NCBI GenBank assembly: GCA_963847515.1
Contig: CAWKAA010000001.1
Span: 124,001 to 188,000, forward strand
Length of the DNA stretch: 64,000 nucleotides
Origin: QHXW01 sp963847515
Lineage (GTDB): Bacteria > Acidobacteriota > Terriglobia > Bryobacterales > Bryobacteraceae
Reading direction: 5' to 3'
Shown in pieces: positions 7,664 through 16,910 of this stretch (position 1 is its first letter; each line of letters begins with the position of its first letter). The notes below the pieces were generated by a model. The model was given only the letters and a program-made list of their open reading frames with translations, made no database searches and had not been told where the DNA came from. The position numbers were made by a program, and so were the translations under genes.

Positions 7664-8275
7664 ATGAAAATGATTAGTACACGATTTGGAAAGGATTCCG
7701 AGAAGGGAACCGAGATCATTGAATTTGTTCTCATCGTCGGATTCATCTTGTTGCCTCTTCTCCTGGGTGTGGTGGTCGTCGGAATCAATTTAGGGCGTGA
7801 GGTCCAGGTCACTCAAATCGCACGCGACGCCGGCAGTATGTACGTTCGAGGAGTTGATTTTTCCCAGAGCGGCAACCAAGATGTGCTGGTGCGGTTAGGC
7901 CAGGGACTGGCACTAGCCAAGACCGGCGGATCTGGCGTGGTCATCCTATCCGAGGTGTCCTACATCCCAGCCGGGGGGTGCACGACACCCTGCAATCAAG
8001 CGCAATACGTGATCGTACAGCGGATTGTCGTCGGTGACTCGACACTTGTTGCGGCTCACGGTCAAATTCAATCTTCGGGTCCTGTCAGTTTGGATGTACA
8101 GGGTAACGTCATCAACTATGTCACGGACACCAACGCAGTCATATCCGGCTTTGGCAACATACTTACATTGAATGGAAATGAATTCGCGTATGTCGCGGAG
8201 TCCTACTTTCCGACACCAAACGTGGACACGCTGGGCTACATCGGTACCGGCGTGTATTCACGATCGATCTATTAA
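7664..8275 (+). CDS. TadE-like minor pilin (cassette C, second gene)
   Basis: 203 aa. AGAGGAATGAA precedes ATG 7664. KGTEIIEFVLIVGFILLPLL again has Glu then a membrane helix (about 18-42). RDAGSMYVRGVDFSQSGNQD aligns with the corresponding part of the 2442-3092 protein, as does SGVVILSEVSYIP. The exported domain contains a Cys-x-x-x-Cys pair. It is the middle gene of cassette C and is followed after ten bases, across a strong AAAGGAGG site, by the VWA gene. Confidence 0.75.
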   Translation: MKMISTRFGKDSEKGTEIIEFVLIVGFILLPLLLGVVVVGINLGREVQVTQIARDAGSMYVRGVDFSQSGNQDVLVRLGQGLALAKTGGSGVVILSEVSYIPAGGCTTPCNQAQYVIVQRIVVGDSTLVAAHGQIQSSGPVSLDVQGNVINYVTDTNAVISGFGNILTLNGNEFAYVAESYFPTPNVDTLGYIGTGVYSRSIY

Positions 8276-8285
8276 AGGAGGACGC

Positions 8286-9880
8286 GTGAAGATATTGAGT
8301 GCCACAAAGAGATCTCATGAAAAGGGTATTGTCCTGTTCCTGGCGGGGATGATGCTGCTCACGATGCTTATCCCGATTGTAGGGCTTGCGATCGATGCGG
8401 GAGTACTCTACGCCGTAAAGGCTCGGCTTCAGACTGCGGTGGACGGTGCGTCACTGGCATCCGCTCGTAGTATGAACCAGGCTCTGGATCTCACATCGCA
8501 GCAAGGCGCCGCTGCAAACGCGGCGACGCGGTGGTTTCATGCGAACCTGCCAAACAACTGGATGGGCATTGCGACGGTTCCCGACCCGACTGTGACCTTC
8601 CCGGCAGCCGCACCGCGAACCATCAATATCAACGTGGTTGGAAGTGTCGCGGCCCCCACTTACTTCATGCGCGTCTTCAACATAAATTCCGTCAGCGTCA
8701 GCGCGACGGGCCAAGCGACACGCCGGTTCCTGAACATCATCCTGGTGATCGACCGCTCGGGATCACTTTACGAGTCCGGTTCCTGCGTAGCTCTGCAGGA
8801 TGCGTCGATATCGTTTGCCAAATCTTTTGTGAACGGCCAAGACCGCTTAGGGCTGGTCACATTCGGCACCGACTACCGCATGGACTATGCTCCTTCGTAC
8901 AATTTTGCCACCGGAACGCCAAATGTTGTTCAAATGCTCGGCCAAATCTATTGCTATGGTTACACCAACGCAGCGGCAGCATATTGGGCGGCTTACCAGC
9001 AACTGGTAACTTTGAACGATCAGGGAACATTGAATGTGCTCCTTTTTTTACGGATGGCATGCCAAACGCGCTAACGTTCGGCGCAACTCTCCCCGCTAAG
9101 GTGCTTACAACACCATCCACCTTTCAATATTCCGGTTACGACAATAAGAATCCAAGCACCTGCATAGACAGCTCAGGCCGGGTTTCAGGTAAAGCCGCCT
9201 GGAGTCCGGGTCCTTTTACTGGGGTCGTCTCGTACTATGCGGGTATTTACAAGAAAGATGCAACGAGCTTTCCGGCCTCTCAGGCCGTAGATGCCCAGAA
9301 GATCGGCTCGGCGGAGGGCGACTACGGTGGTTGTGCGTTTGACGTGCATTTCAACGACGCTTCGACGAAATACTCCGCGGGCTCTCCCAGCCGCAACATT
9401 GCAGGCCCCGGCTTTGTCCCATTCTTCGATATTGCTTATCTGCCCGAGCAAGATGTTTTCGGGAACCTGACAGGCGCTGGATATTCTGGCGCTGCGTATG
9501 CGCCGGTGAATCGATATCCGAGTTCTTACGGGGCCTATCAGGGCAAAATCCGGGTGGACGATATCGGACGTGGATGTTGCACGCTTGGAGTTAACGACAG
9601 CATCACCGGCGCTGGTATCAACGCGCTCGACAACGCCGCACAAAGGGCACGATATGATTCCATCACCCGCAACTTGTACGTCTACACGTACACGATTGGC
9701 CTCGGCAATGCACCCGGCGGCGTAGACGACCAACTGCTTCAGCGGATTGCGAACGATCCCAATGCGGGCAATTACGACCCGACCAAGCCGATTGGCGAAT
9801 ATGTCTATGCGCCGACGACAGCACAGTTGAATCAAGCATTCAGCAGGATTGCTTCACAGGTGCTACGGCTATCGAAATAA
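8286..9880 (+). CDS. TadG-like VWA protein with a frameshift at T-TTT-TTA (cassette C, third gene)
   Basis: GTG 8286 follows a near-perfect AAAGGAGG site. The first frame (8286-9074) encodes the TadG-type membrane helix (LIPIVGLAIDAGVLYAVKAR) and the start of a VWA domain with MIDAS motif DRSGS, then ends in 'LFLRMACQTR'. A second frame, entered in the T7 run at 9043-9049, continues TDGMPNALTFG to the stop at 9880 and ends YVYAPTTAQLNQAF...VLRLSK, like the cassette A protein. Joined, the product would be about 531 aa. The run reads CTT TTT TTA in frame, a classical -1 slippery heptamer; a one-base homopolymer error is the other explanation. The protein is membrane-anchored with an exported VWA domain. 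Confidence 0.7.
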
Positions 9881-10373
9881 CGGACCGAATGCGGAGCCCC
9901 TGTTCCGGTGACGCCAGCTGATCACAGGAATCACCAGTCACTGCTTTATCGCTTGCTATCTGGACCGGCGGATCGAACGGGTACACATACGACTGCCGAG
10001 CCGGTGGAGAACGTAGAGAGCTTCCACGGCCGATTGCCGCGAAGAGTGGGTGCAAGAATTGCGGACCCACTTCACTTGAACATCGCCGGTATGGCAGATT
10101 GCTCATAGTGGCCAACCCAGCTCAAAGGTGGCAGTTCCACACGCCACGGCTGACTTTCTATCGCGGAGAACATGAGGAACATTTCTGTGTGTTTTCAATC
10201 GCTTATTGCCGATTGGACCAGCAGTTAACGGTTGGGTCTAACAGCGGTAGACTGCCTGATAATTTTCTAGGAGCCTTCCACTCAGAGGCTTTGTGGCGCG
10301 CTGGATTGAAACGAAAACCGAATTTTTGACTGGCCTGAATTTTTTTGGGCTGGTAGGATCATGTTAAGCTGCC
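9881..10373. other. Intergenic region without a supported gene
   Basis: About 490 bases between the VWA gene and the ECF sigma gene. Open frames at 9908-10108 and 10099-10329 lack ribosome-binding sites and protein-like composition, and I treat them as spurious. The only notable content is the shared motif at 10239-10259. Confidence 0.5.
10239..10259 (+). promoter_or_regulatory. Second copy of the 21-bp motif, upstream of the ECF sigma gene
   Basis: TAACAG + CG + GTAGACTG, matching 6919-6939 at 17 of 21 positions. It lies 115 bases before the GTG of the sigma factor gene and in the same orientation, compatible with a promoter or regulator site. No other copy was seen in the window. Confidence 0.35.
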
Positions 10374-10898
10374 GTGGGAGAACGAATCAGTCCTGCCGAA
10401 ATTGAAGCCGTACGCCGCGCCGTGGTCCAAGCCTACAAGGTCCATGCCGAGGAGTTGTCGCGAATAGCGATGGTCATGACGCGGCACAAAGCTTTAGCAC
10501 AAGATCTTCTTCAAGAGACCTTCCTCCGTTACTTTCTGACGCGCATTCATGGCGAACAGCTTGCCGATGAAGGTACCTGGCTGCGCGCTGTGATGCGCAA
10601 TCTGATCCTGGATTGGAAGAGGTCCGTAAAAGCGGAAGATTCAGTCGCTCTGGAGGACGTTGAGGGCACGCCGGCTGAAACGCGAGAGGAGATGGAGCGC
10701 GGGCTCACCTGGGCCGTGAAGGCTGCCCGGATACTGGCGCCGAGAGAACGGGAGTGCATCACGCTCCGGTCACAGGGCCTCGACTACAACGAAATCGCCA
10801 GCGCCATGCAAATCAGTGTAGGAACTGTGGGAGTGTTGCTTAGCCGGGCAATCCGGAAGGTCAAACAGACATTGCCCCTCAGGGAGGAACAGGGATGA
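10374..10898 (+). CDS. ECF-type RNA polymerase sigma factor
   Basis: 174 aa. Region 2 covers about residues 20-85 (ELSRIAMVMTRHKALAQDLL followed by QETFLRYF, the core-binding and -10 recognition helices). Region 4 covers about 118-165 (LAPRERECITLRSQGLDYNE, then IASAMQISVGTVGVLLSRAI), a helix-turn-helix for the -35 element. It is a short extracytoplasmic-function sigma factor. The GTG start lacks a clear Shine-Dalgarno. It overlaps the next gene by four bases (ATGA), so a linked regulatory partner is expected there. No zinc-finger anti-sigma factor is recognisable nearby. Confidence 0.85.
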   Translation: MGERISPAEIEAVRRAVVQAYKVHAEELSRIAMVMTRHKALAQDLLQETFLRYFLTRIHGEQLADEGTWLRAVMRNLILDWKRSVKAEDSVALEDVEGTPAETREEMERGLTWAVKAARILAPRERECITLRSQGLDYNEIASAMQISVGTVGVLLSRAIRKVKQTLPLREEQG

Positions 10899-11263
10899 TC
10901 CGGTTCGCAAGACTGTGGGAAAGGCGGAGGCGGCGGCCGTGTCCCGCGGAGCTACCTTCGGAGCGGCTTGACGGTATCCTGTTGACGCCCGCCGAACTGG
11001 AACGTGTGCTGGGTGTCTGGACCCGCTTGGTGCAGAACGAAGGCGACGAATTCGACGAACAACTGGCTGTCATGGGCCGGCGTGTGGAGAAGGAGTTACA
11101 AACGTACTTCGGACAAGACACCTTGCAGCGTGTCCAGGCAAACCCCGGAGTCAGCGGCGGCGGGGGAACCATGCTTTTGGCCGCGGATCGCCTGTTCGTT
11201 GCGTTCTTGGGTACGCGCGCGGCCATGGCGGTCACTCGTAAGCTCTATTTCAATCTCCAGTGA
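10895..11263 (+). CDS. Hypothetical protein in the sigma-factor operon
   Basis: 122 aa, ATG overlapping the sigma stop by four bases. The N-terminus is Arg-rich (LWERRRRRP). The middle is acidic and helical (LLTPAELERVLGVW, then LVQNEGDEFDEQLAVMGRRV), and a Gly-rich turn precedes a mildly hydrophobic C-terminus. No HCCx-type anti-sigma motif or clear transmembrane helix is present, so it is not a classical anti-sigma factor. Its tight coupling to the sigma gene and to the membrane protein behind it suggests a regulatory or sensory role. I do not recognise the family. Confidence 0.6.
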   Translation: MIRFARLWERRRRRPCPAELPSERLDGILLTPAELERVLGVWTRLVQNEGDEFDEQLAVMGRRVEKELQTYFGQDTLQRVQANPGVSGGGGTMLLAADRLFVAFLGTRAAMAVTRKLYFNLQ

Positions 11264-12162
11264 AGAGCGCACCCAAGAGTGTGCGGCGCCTTTGGGCGGC
11301 CTTGGGCCTTCTGCTCATCGTGGGCCTGGCGGCCTACGTGTCTTTCCTCGTAACGGGCAAATATGACGCGCTGGTGGCCCTGTTTGATAGGGTCGGTGTG
11401 ACTTTCTTCATGGTGGTGTCTGGCACCGAAGTTTATTTTGCGTACCAGGCGCGAAGCCTATTCGAGCCGAACGAGGAGATGCATGGAACCTGGACACTGG
11501 TGTTCCTCAGCGCCTTCTGCAGGCTGACGGGCGCCGCGTTAACCGGGGTATTCAGCAAGCAGCATCCTTGGAATCCCTTGGTAGTCCTAGAGGCGTTTCG
11601 GCCGGATCGAGCCGGAACGTTGCACGACCTGGGAGTGGCCGCGAGCGGACCCGCGGCGATGGGGTTGCTGGCGTGGGGGCTCATGCGGGTGCTTCTTCTG
11701 AATCGCCGTTTAGGCATCCTCGACCGGCTAACGATCTTGGACAAGAGCCTTATCGCGGCCATCCTCGCCTTTACGGCGCTCCAGTTCATTGATATTGGCG
11801 GGGTGCTGTTCGGTGACCGAAGGCGACTGAGCGTGATGCAGGGTTTCATGTGGCTCAGCGATCCTTTGCTGGCGCTTCTGCTGATTCAGGCGGTGTCGAT
11901 TCGGAGATCGGTACTGAACATGGGCCACGGGCTGGTGGCGCGGTGTTGGGGCATGATGGCACTGGGTGTAGCGTTCACGTCAGCAGGCGATGCCGTGATG
12001 TGGGCGGAGACGCACGGCTTCATTCCGGTGGCCCTTCAGCCGCTCGAATGGTTCACTTGGTTTTTCGCTGTTACCGCTTACGCTAGCGCTCCTTGCTACC
12101 AGGTAGAAGCGGCACGCGAAGCGCACGCGGGAAGCTACGCGGCGCACCGCGTAGGGGCTTAA
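11260..12162 (+). CDS. Polytopic membrane protein in the sigma-factor operon
   Basis: 300 aa from GTG 11260, overlapping the previous gene by four bases. About seven to eight hydrophobic segments alternate with short charged loops: LWAALGLLLIVGLAAYVSFL, VGVTFFMVVSGTEVYF, MGLLAWGLMRVLLL, SLIAAILAFTALQFI, LSDPLLALLLIQAV and MMALGVAFTSAGDAV. The C-terminus is cytosolic or periplasmic and His/Ala-rich. No transporter signature was recognised. The three-gene overlap sigma / unknown / membrane protein makes a membrane sensor for the sigma factor one possibility; this is inference. Confidence 0.65.
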   Translation: MKSAPKSVRRLWAALGLLLIVGLAAYVSFLVTGKYDALVALFDRVGVTFFMVVSGTEVYFAYQARSLFEPNEEMHGTWTLVFLSAFCRLTGAALTGVFSKQHPWNPLVVLEAFRPDRAGTLHDLGVAASGPAAMGLLAWGLMRVLLLNRRLGILDRLTILDKSLIAAILAFTALQFIDIGGVLFGDRRRLSVMQGFMWLSDPLLALLLIQAVSIRRSVLNMGHGLVARCWGMMALGVAFTSAGDAVMWAETHGFIPVALQPLEWFTWFFAVTAYASAPCYQVEAAREAHAGSYAAHRVGA

Positions 12163-12428
12163 CCATGAACGACCCTCAGAGGGCTCCAATGCCTAACCGC
12201 TCCTAACGCGGTGAGATCAACCGATGGTGGGATTAGTTCGTGGAGCAGAGTCGTCGCGCCAGGCTGCGGCGGCATCCTTGCTTCGGCCCCGCGAGGCAGC
12301 GATACCTCTTCAATTCCAGATGTTCAGTCGCCGCGCGGCGGCGCGTTCGAGTCTCGGCTCGCGGTAACAATTTCGAACGACGCGACGATTTTCATAAGAA
12401 GTCAACTCACAATGATAGGCTAAAGGCA

Positions 12429-14294
12429 ATGGAAGAAGAGGTTCTGGCGAAAGCGTACGACTCGCGTCTGATGCGGCGGCTCTTGGGCTATCTGCGGCCG
12501 TACACCGGGTATATTACGGTGTCGCTGTTATTCCTTCTGGCGTATTCAGCGCTGCAGGTGTGCGGGCCGCTGCTGACCAAGGTTGCGGTGGACAAGTATC
12601 TGGCGCCGGGCTCCGCACACATGTCCACGCCTATCGACCGGTATCTACCCGCGGACAAGTGGCAAGGTCTCACGCGGATTTCCTTGCTCTACCTGGCCGT
12701 ACTTGTGGGCGGTTTCGTTACGGCGTTCGGACAGTCGTACATCATGCAGTACACGGGCCAGCGCGCCATGTTCGATCTGCGGCGAGAGCTGATGGCCCAT
12801 TTGCAGAGGCTGGATATCGCCTTCTTCGACCGGAACCCGATCGGAAGGCTGGTGACGCGCGTGACGACCGACGTGGAGGTGTTGAATGAGTTGTTCGCCT
12901 CCGGACTGGTGACAATACTTGGCGATGTGATGACGCTGGGCTTCATTGTGGCGATCATGTTCCGGCTGAGCCCGGCGCTGACGGTGATCATGCTGGCCGT
13001 GATGCCGCTGGTCATTGTGACCACGCTGCAGTTCCGCCGCACGGTAGCGCTAAGTTACAGGCGCATCCGAATCGCTATTGCGAGGATCAACGCTTATCTG
13101 CAGGAACACATCGTGGGCATTGTCGTGCTTCAATTATTCAACCGGGAGCGCAAGAGCGCGGAAGAGTTTGACGGTGTGAACCGCCAGCACATGGAGGCGT
13201 ACAAAGATACCATCAACGCCTACGGATGGTTCTATCCGATTGTGGAGTTCCTGTCCATGCTGACCATCGCAGCCATCCTGGCGTATGGCGGCCGCCGCGT
13301 GGAAATGGGAGCGCTGAAGATCGGCACGATCGTGGCTTTTCTGCAATACGGGCTACGCTTTTTCCGGCCGATTCAGGATCTGAGCGAGAAGTACAACATT
13401 TTGCAAGCGGCCATGGCGTCCTCGGAACGGGTCTTCAAGCTGCTGGATACGCCGGCCGATATCGTGCCCCCAGCTGCGCCGCGCGCCGTGTCCGCTGCTT
13501 CGGCGGGCATTGAGTTCGACCACGTATGGTTTGCGTACAAGGGCGAGGACTGGGTGCTGCAAGACGTAAGCTTCCGGATTGCGCCGGGTGAAACGGTAGC
13601 CATCGTGGGCCACACCGGGGCAGGGAAGACAACCATGATCAGCCTGATGCTGCGCTTTTATGATGTGCAGCAGGGAGCGATTCGGATCGGCGGCGTGGAC
13701 ATTCGCGACGTTGATCCACTCGAACTGCGGAGGCAGTTCGGGGTGGTCTTGCAGGACCCATACCTGTTTACTGGCACGATCGAAGACAACATCCGGCTGG
13801 GTACCGAGGGCATCGAGCGCGAGGACGTGGAGGAAGCCGCGGAGCAGGTGAATCTGATGGATTTCATTCGCGGTCTGCCGGACGGATTCGATCAGACGAT
13901 ACGTGAGCGCGGCAGTTCGCTCTCGACCGGCCAGAAACAGCTCATCAGCTTCGCACGCGCTCTGGCGCACCAGCCGCGATTCCTGATTCTGGACGAAGCC
14001 ACCTCGAGCGTCGACACGGAGACCGAATTTCGTGTGCGCGAGGCGCTGGCGAGGATGGTGGAAGGGCGAACATCGATTATCATTGCGCACCGGCTGTCCA
14101 CGATTCAGCGCGCCGACCGTATTTTGGTGATGCACAAAGGCAAGTTGCGGGAGTCCGGCAGCCATCAAGAGCTGCTCGCGCTGCGGGGGATTTACTGGAA
14201 GCTGTACCAGTTACAGTACAAGGACCAGGAACGTCTCTCAGAAGTGGAGGACACTGTGCGGCCACGGACCGAAGAACAAGTTTCCAATTTGTAG
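12429..14294 (+). CDS. ABC exporter, fused transmembrane and ATPase domains (MsbA/MdlB-like)
   Basis: 621 aa from ATG 12429; a longer frame reaches back to 12240, but its extension is Arg-rich and non-homologous in look. An N-terminal six-helix ABC transmembrane domain (about 20-320, beginning LLGYLRPYTGYITVSLLFLL) is followed by a complete nucleotide-binding domain: Walker A GHTGAGKTT (about 392), Q-loop VVLQDPYLF, signature LSTGQ (about 497), Walker B FLILDEATSS (about 517) and the H-loop AHRLST. It is a homodimeric or heterodimeric exporter of lipids, drugs or peptides; the substrate cannot be told. It stands alone, with no second half-transporter beside it. Confidence 0.88.
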   Translation: MEEEVLAKAYDSRLMRRLLGYLRPYTGYITVSLLFLLAYSALQVCGPLLTKVAVDKYLAPGSAHMSTPIDRYLPADKWQGLTRISLLYLAVLVGGFVTAFGQSYIMQYTGQRAMFDLRRELMAHLQRLDIAFFDRNPIGRLVTRVTTDVEVLNELFASGLVTILGDVMTLGFIVAIMFRLSPALTVIMLAVMPLVIVTTLQFRRTVALSYRRIRIAIARINAYLQEHIVGIVVLQLFNRERKSAEEFDGVNRQHMEAYKDTINAYGWFYPIVEFLSMLTIAAILAYGGRRVEMGALKIGTIVAFLQYGLRFFRPIQDLSEKYNILQAAMASSERVFKLLDTPADIVPPAAPRAVSAASAGIEFDHVWFAYKGEDWVLQDVSFRIAPGETVAIVGHTGAGKTTMISLMLRFYDVQQGAIRIGGVDIRDVDPLELRRQFGVVLQDPYLFTGTIEDNIRLGTEGIEREDVEEAAEQVNLMDFIRGLPDGFDQTIRERGSSLSTGQKQLISFARALAHQPRFLILDEATSSVDTETEFRVREALARMVEGRTSIIIAHRLSTIQRADRILVMHKGKLRESGSHQELLALRGIYWKLYQLQYKDQERLSEVEDTVRPRTEEQVSNL

Positions 14295-14334
14295 CGCGGC
14301 TTGTAACACCTGCCGCGGCGATACAATTGCTTCC

Positions 14335-16836
14335 ATGTGGAACGATCTCCGGTTCGGACTGCGCACATTGCGCCGCAGCCCGGTTTTCACCGCCGTCGCG
14401 GTGCTTTCGCTCGCGCTTGGCATTGGCGCAAACAGCTCTATTTTTTCTCTCCTGAGTCAGGTGATGTTCCGGCTGCTGCCAGTGGCCGAGCCGGAGCGTC
14501 TGGTGGTCTTCCACACGGACGGCCAGCGGGAAGGCACAAGCTCGAGCGATAACCATGAGGCGGTCTTCTCGTACCCCATGTACCGCGACATGCGGAATCG
14601 AAGCCAAGTTTTCGAGGGCGTGATTGCACGGTCGAGCGCTCCAGTGAGTTTTTCTTCCGGCGGTCAGACCGAGCGTGCGCGGGCGGAACTGGTGTCGGGG
14701 AACTTTTTTGAGGTACTCGGGGTGAGGGCCATTTTAGGCCGCGTGTTCACTCCGGAGGACGACCACTTGCCGGGCGCACATCCGGTGATTGTGCTGAGCC
14801 ATGGATACTGGAAGCGGCGCTTTGGAGGAAGCCCGTCGCTTCTCAATCAGAAGGTCAACGTGAACGGACACCCGATGGTGGTGATTGGCATTGCGCCCCC
14901 GGACTTCCACGGAGTGCTCGGCGGCGACACGCCTGATCTGCTTGTCCCGGTCATGATGAAACGCGAGGCCACTCCGAACTGGTACGGATTCGACGATCGC
15001 CAATATCGATGGCTGAGCATATTTGCGCGGCTGAAGCCCGGCGTATCGGTGCGCCAGGCAGAGGCGGGCATGCAGGTTCTCTACCGAGCAGCCTCAGAGG
15101 AAGATATTACTCAAATGAAGCATCACCATTTTGACCAGCGCGATCGCGAACGGTATCTCAGCCAGAAGCTGGAGTTGCTGCCGGCGGCGCAGGGCATCAA
15201 TCCACTACGCGATGACTGGGAAACTCCGCTGGTTGCTCTAATGGCCATGGTCGGGCTGGTTCTGCTGATCGCCTGTTCCAATGTGGCGAATCTGATGCTG
15301 GCGCGCGCTAATGGAAGACAAAAGGAAATCGCCATCCGGCTGGCCATCGGCGCGGGACGCGGGGCCATTGTGAGGCAATTAGTGGTGGAGAGTCTCATGA
15401 TCGCTTTGGCGGGTGGCGCATTGGGGCTCATCGTTACAGACTGGACGACGGCGGCTTTGTTACGTCTTCTGCCGGACGATGCGACTGGTGGGTGGCTGGC
15501 CGCGAGCCTCGACTGGCGGACGTTGGGTTTCTGCGCGGCGCTGGCGATCGGCACGGGCCTACTCTTCGGACTGGCGCCAGCGATCGGATCCACGCATCCG
15601 GATTTAGCTCCAGCGCTCAAGGAGCAATCCGGCAACGCAGCGGCGGGCGGCGCGCAGTCGTGGTTCCGCAAGATCTTCATCGTGGCGCAGGTGGCGCTGT
15701 CCTTGATGTTGCTGGTGGGTGCGGGATTGTTCGGCCGGAGCCTATTCAACCTCATGACCGAGGATCCTGGTTTCCGCACCGAGAAGCTGCTGCGCTTTTC
15801 GGTGGATCCGGGCCTGAACGGCTATGACTTGCCACGCGGCCGTGCTTTTTTTAGTGAGCTGCAGCAACGCCTGGCGGCTCTGCCCGCAGTGCGATCGGTA
15901 GGGGGGGCCAATATCGGTCCATTCGGCCACGGCCGGCAGTCCAATAACATCACCGTCGAGGGTTATCGAGCGAAACAAGATGAAGAGGTAGGCGCTTCGG
16001 TGGACGCATTTACGCCTGGTTATTTTCGGACTATGGGAATTCCGCTGCTCGCGGGGCGTGAATTCACGGAGCGAGATACCGCGGGAGCGCCGAAAGTTGC
16101 GATTGTCAATCAGGCATTTGCCAAGCGGTATGCCAGCGCCGGAAACCTGCTCGGAAAACACCTGGCTTTTGGCGGTGGGGACAAGGTCAAGCTGGAGTGG
16201 GAAATCGTCGGTGTTGTTCGTGACAGTAAGTATGCGGGCCTTCGCGAACAGGCGGAGCCATTCATCTATATTCCCAACGCCCAGGAGGACAAGCTGCAAA
16301 GGATGACATTTTTTGTGAGGGCCTTACATGACCAGAATAATTTTGGGCCCGAGATCAGAACCCTGGTGCGGAACATGGATGCGAATCTCCCTGTGTTCGA
16401 TATGAATCTGATGGAAGTTCAGATTGCGGATTCGATTTACCGGGACCGGTTGATCGCCATCCTTGCCAGCGCTTTCGGCGCGCTTGCGACGTTACTGGCG
16501 GCGATCGGATTGTACGGAGTAGTGGCGTTCAACGTGGCCCGGCGTACGGCGGAAATGGGCTTGCGGATAGCGCTGGGCGCTTTGCCGGGCGATGTGCTGG
16601 CACTGGTGATGAAGGAGGTGGGCCTGCTGGTTGCAGCGGGCGCCGCCATAGGGTTGGCTGCGGCAACAGTGTTGAGCCGGTTCATCGAATCGCAGTTGTT
16701 CGGCATGAAAGCTGCCGACCCGCTGATTTTTTCTGTCGCTACCGTGGTGCTGGCTCTGGCAGCCGGGCTGGCCGGTTACATTCCGGCGCGGCGCGCGGCG
16801 CGGATCGATCCGATCAAGGCTTTGAGGTACGAGTAG
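14335..16836 (+). CDS. Large ABC permease of the acidobacterial duplicated (ADOP) FtsX/MacB type
   Basis: 833 aa. It begins MWNDLRFGLRTLRRSPVF, the usual opening of this family, and then has a transmembrane helix (about 18-40), a MacB-type periplasmic core (about 50-270), and an FtsX block of three helices (ALMAMVGLVLLIACSNVANL, then AGGALGLI). A second core (about 470-680) and a second FtsX block at the C-terminus follow (EMGLRIALGALPGDVLALVM). The last residues, RAARIDPIKALRYE, are the hallmark C-terminal tail. These permeases are very numerous in Acidobacteria and usually lack an adjacent ATPase, as here. The substrate is unknown; macrolide or lipoprotein export is typical of the wider family. 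Confidence 0.9.
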   Translation: MWNDLRFGLRTLRRSPVFTAVAVLSLALGIGANSSIFSLLSQVMFRLLPVAEPERLVVFHTDGQREGTSSSDNHEAVFSYPMYRDMRNRSQVFEGVIARSSAPVSFSSGGQTERARAELVSGNFFEVLGVRAILGRVFTPEDDHLPGAHPVIVLSHGYWKRRFGGSPSLLNQKVNVNGHPMVVIGIAPPDFHGVLGGDTPDLLVPVMMKREATPNWYGFDDRQYRWLSIFARLKPGVSVRQAEAGMQVLYRAASEEDITQMKHHHFDQRDRERYLSQKLELLPAAQGINPLRDDWETPLVALMAMVGLVLLIACSNVANLMLARANGRQKEIAIRLAIGAGRGAIVRQLVVESLMIALAGGALGLIVTDWTTAALLRLLPDDATGGWLAASLDWRTLGFCAALAIGTGLLFGLAPAIGSTHPDLAPALKEQSGNAAAGGAQSWFRKIFIVAQVALSLMLLVGAGLFGRSLFNLMTEDPGFRTEKLLRFSVDPGLNGYDLPRGRAFFSELQQRLAALPAVRSVGGANIGPFGHGRQSNNITVEGYRAKQDEEVGASVDAFTPGYFRTMGIPLLAGREFTERDTAGAPKVAIVNQAFAKRYASAGNLLGKHLAFGGGDKVKLEWEIVGVVRDSKYAGLREQAEPFIYIPNAQEDKLQRMTFFVRALHDQNNFGPEIRTLVRNMDANLPVFDMNLMEVQIADSIYRDRLIAILASAFGALATLLAAIGLYGVVAFNVARRTAEMGLRIALGALPGDVLALVMKEVGLLVAAGAAIGLAAATVLSRFIESQLFGMKAADPLIFSVATVVLALAAGLAGYIPARRAARIDPIKALRYE

Positions 16837-16870
16837 CCGGCGCTACGCACCGGGCGACGCTGCGCATCGC

Positions 16871-16902
16871 GGACACGGGGACGCGGAGACACGGCGACGC
16901 GG
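16871..16902. repeat. Four imperfect 8-bp tandem repeats
   Basis: Units GGACACGG, GGACGCGG, AGACACGG and CGACGCGG stand in tandem between the permease gene and the 3' end of glcF. It is a GC-rich simple repeat of unknown role. Confidence 0.6.
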
Positions 16903-16910
16903 CGAGGGGA

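Noticed and set aside
9908..10329. Open frames upstream of the ECF sigma gene
   Set aside because: No ribosome-binding site, improbable composition, and overlap with the shared regulatory motif.
12240..12428. Extended N-terminus of the ABC exporter from 12240
   Set aside because: The extension is Arg-rich without homology and the family pattern begins at ATG 12429.
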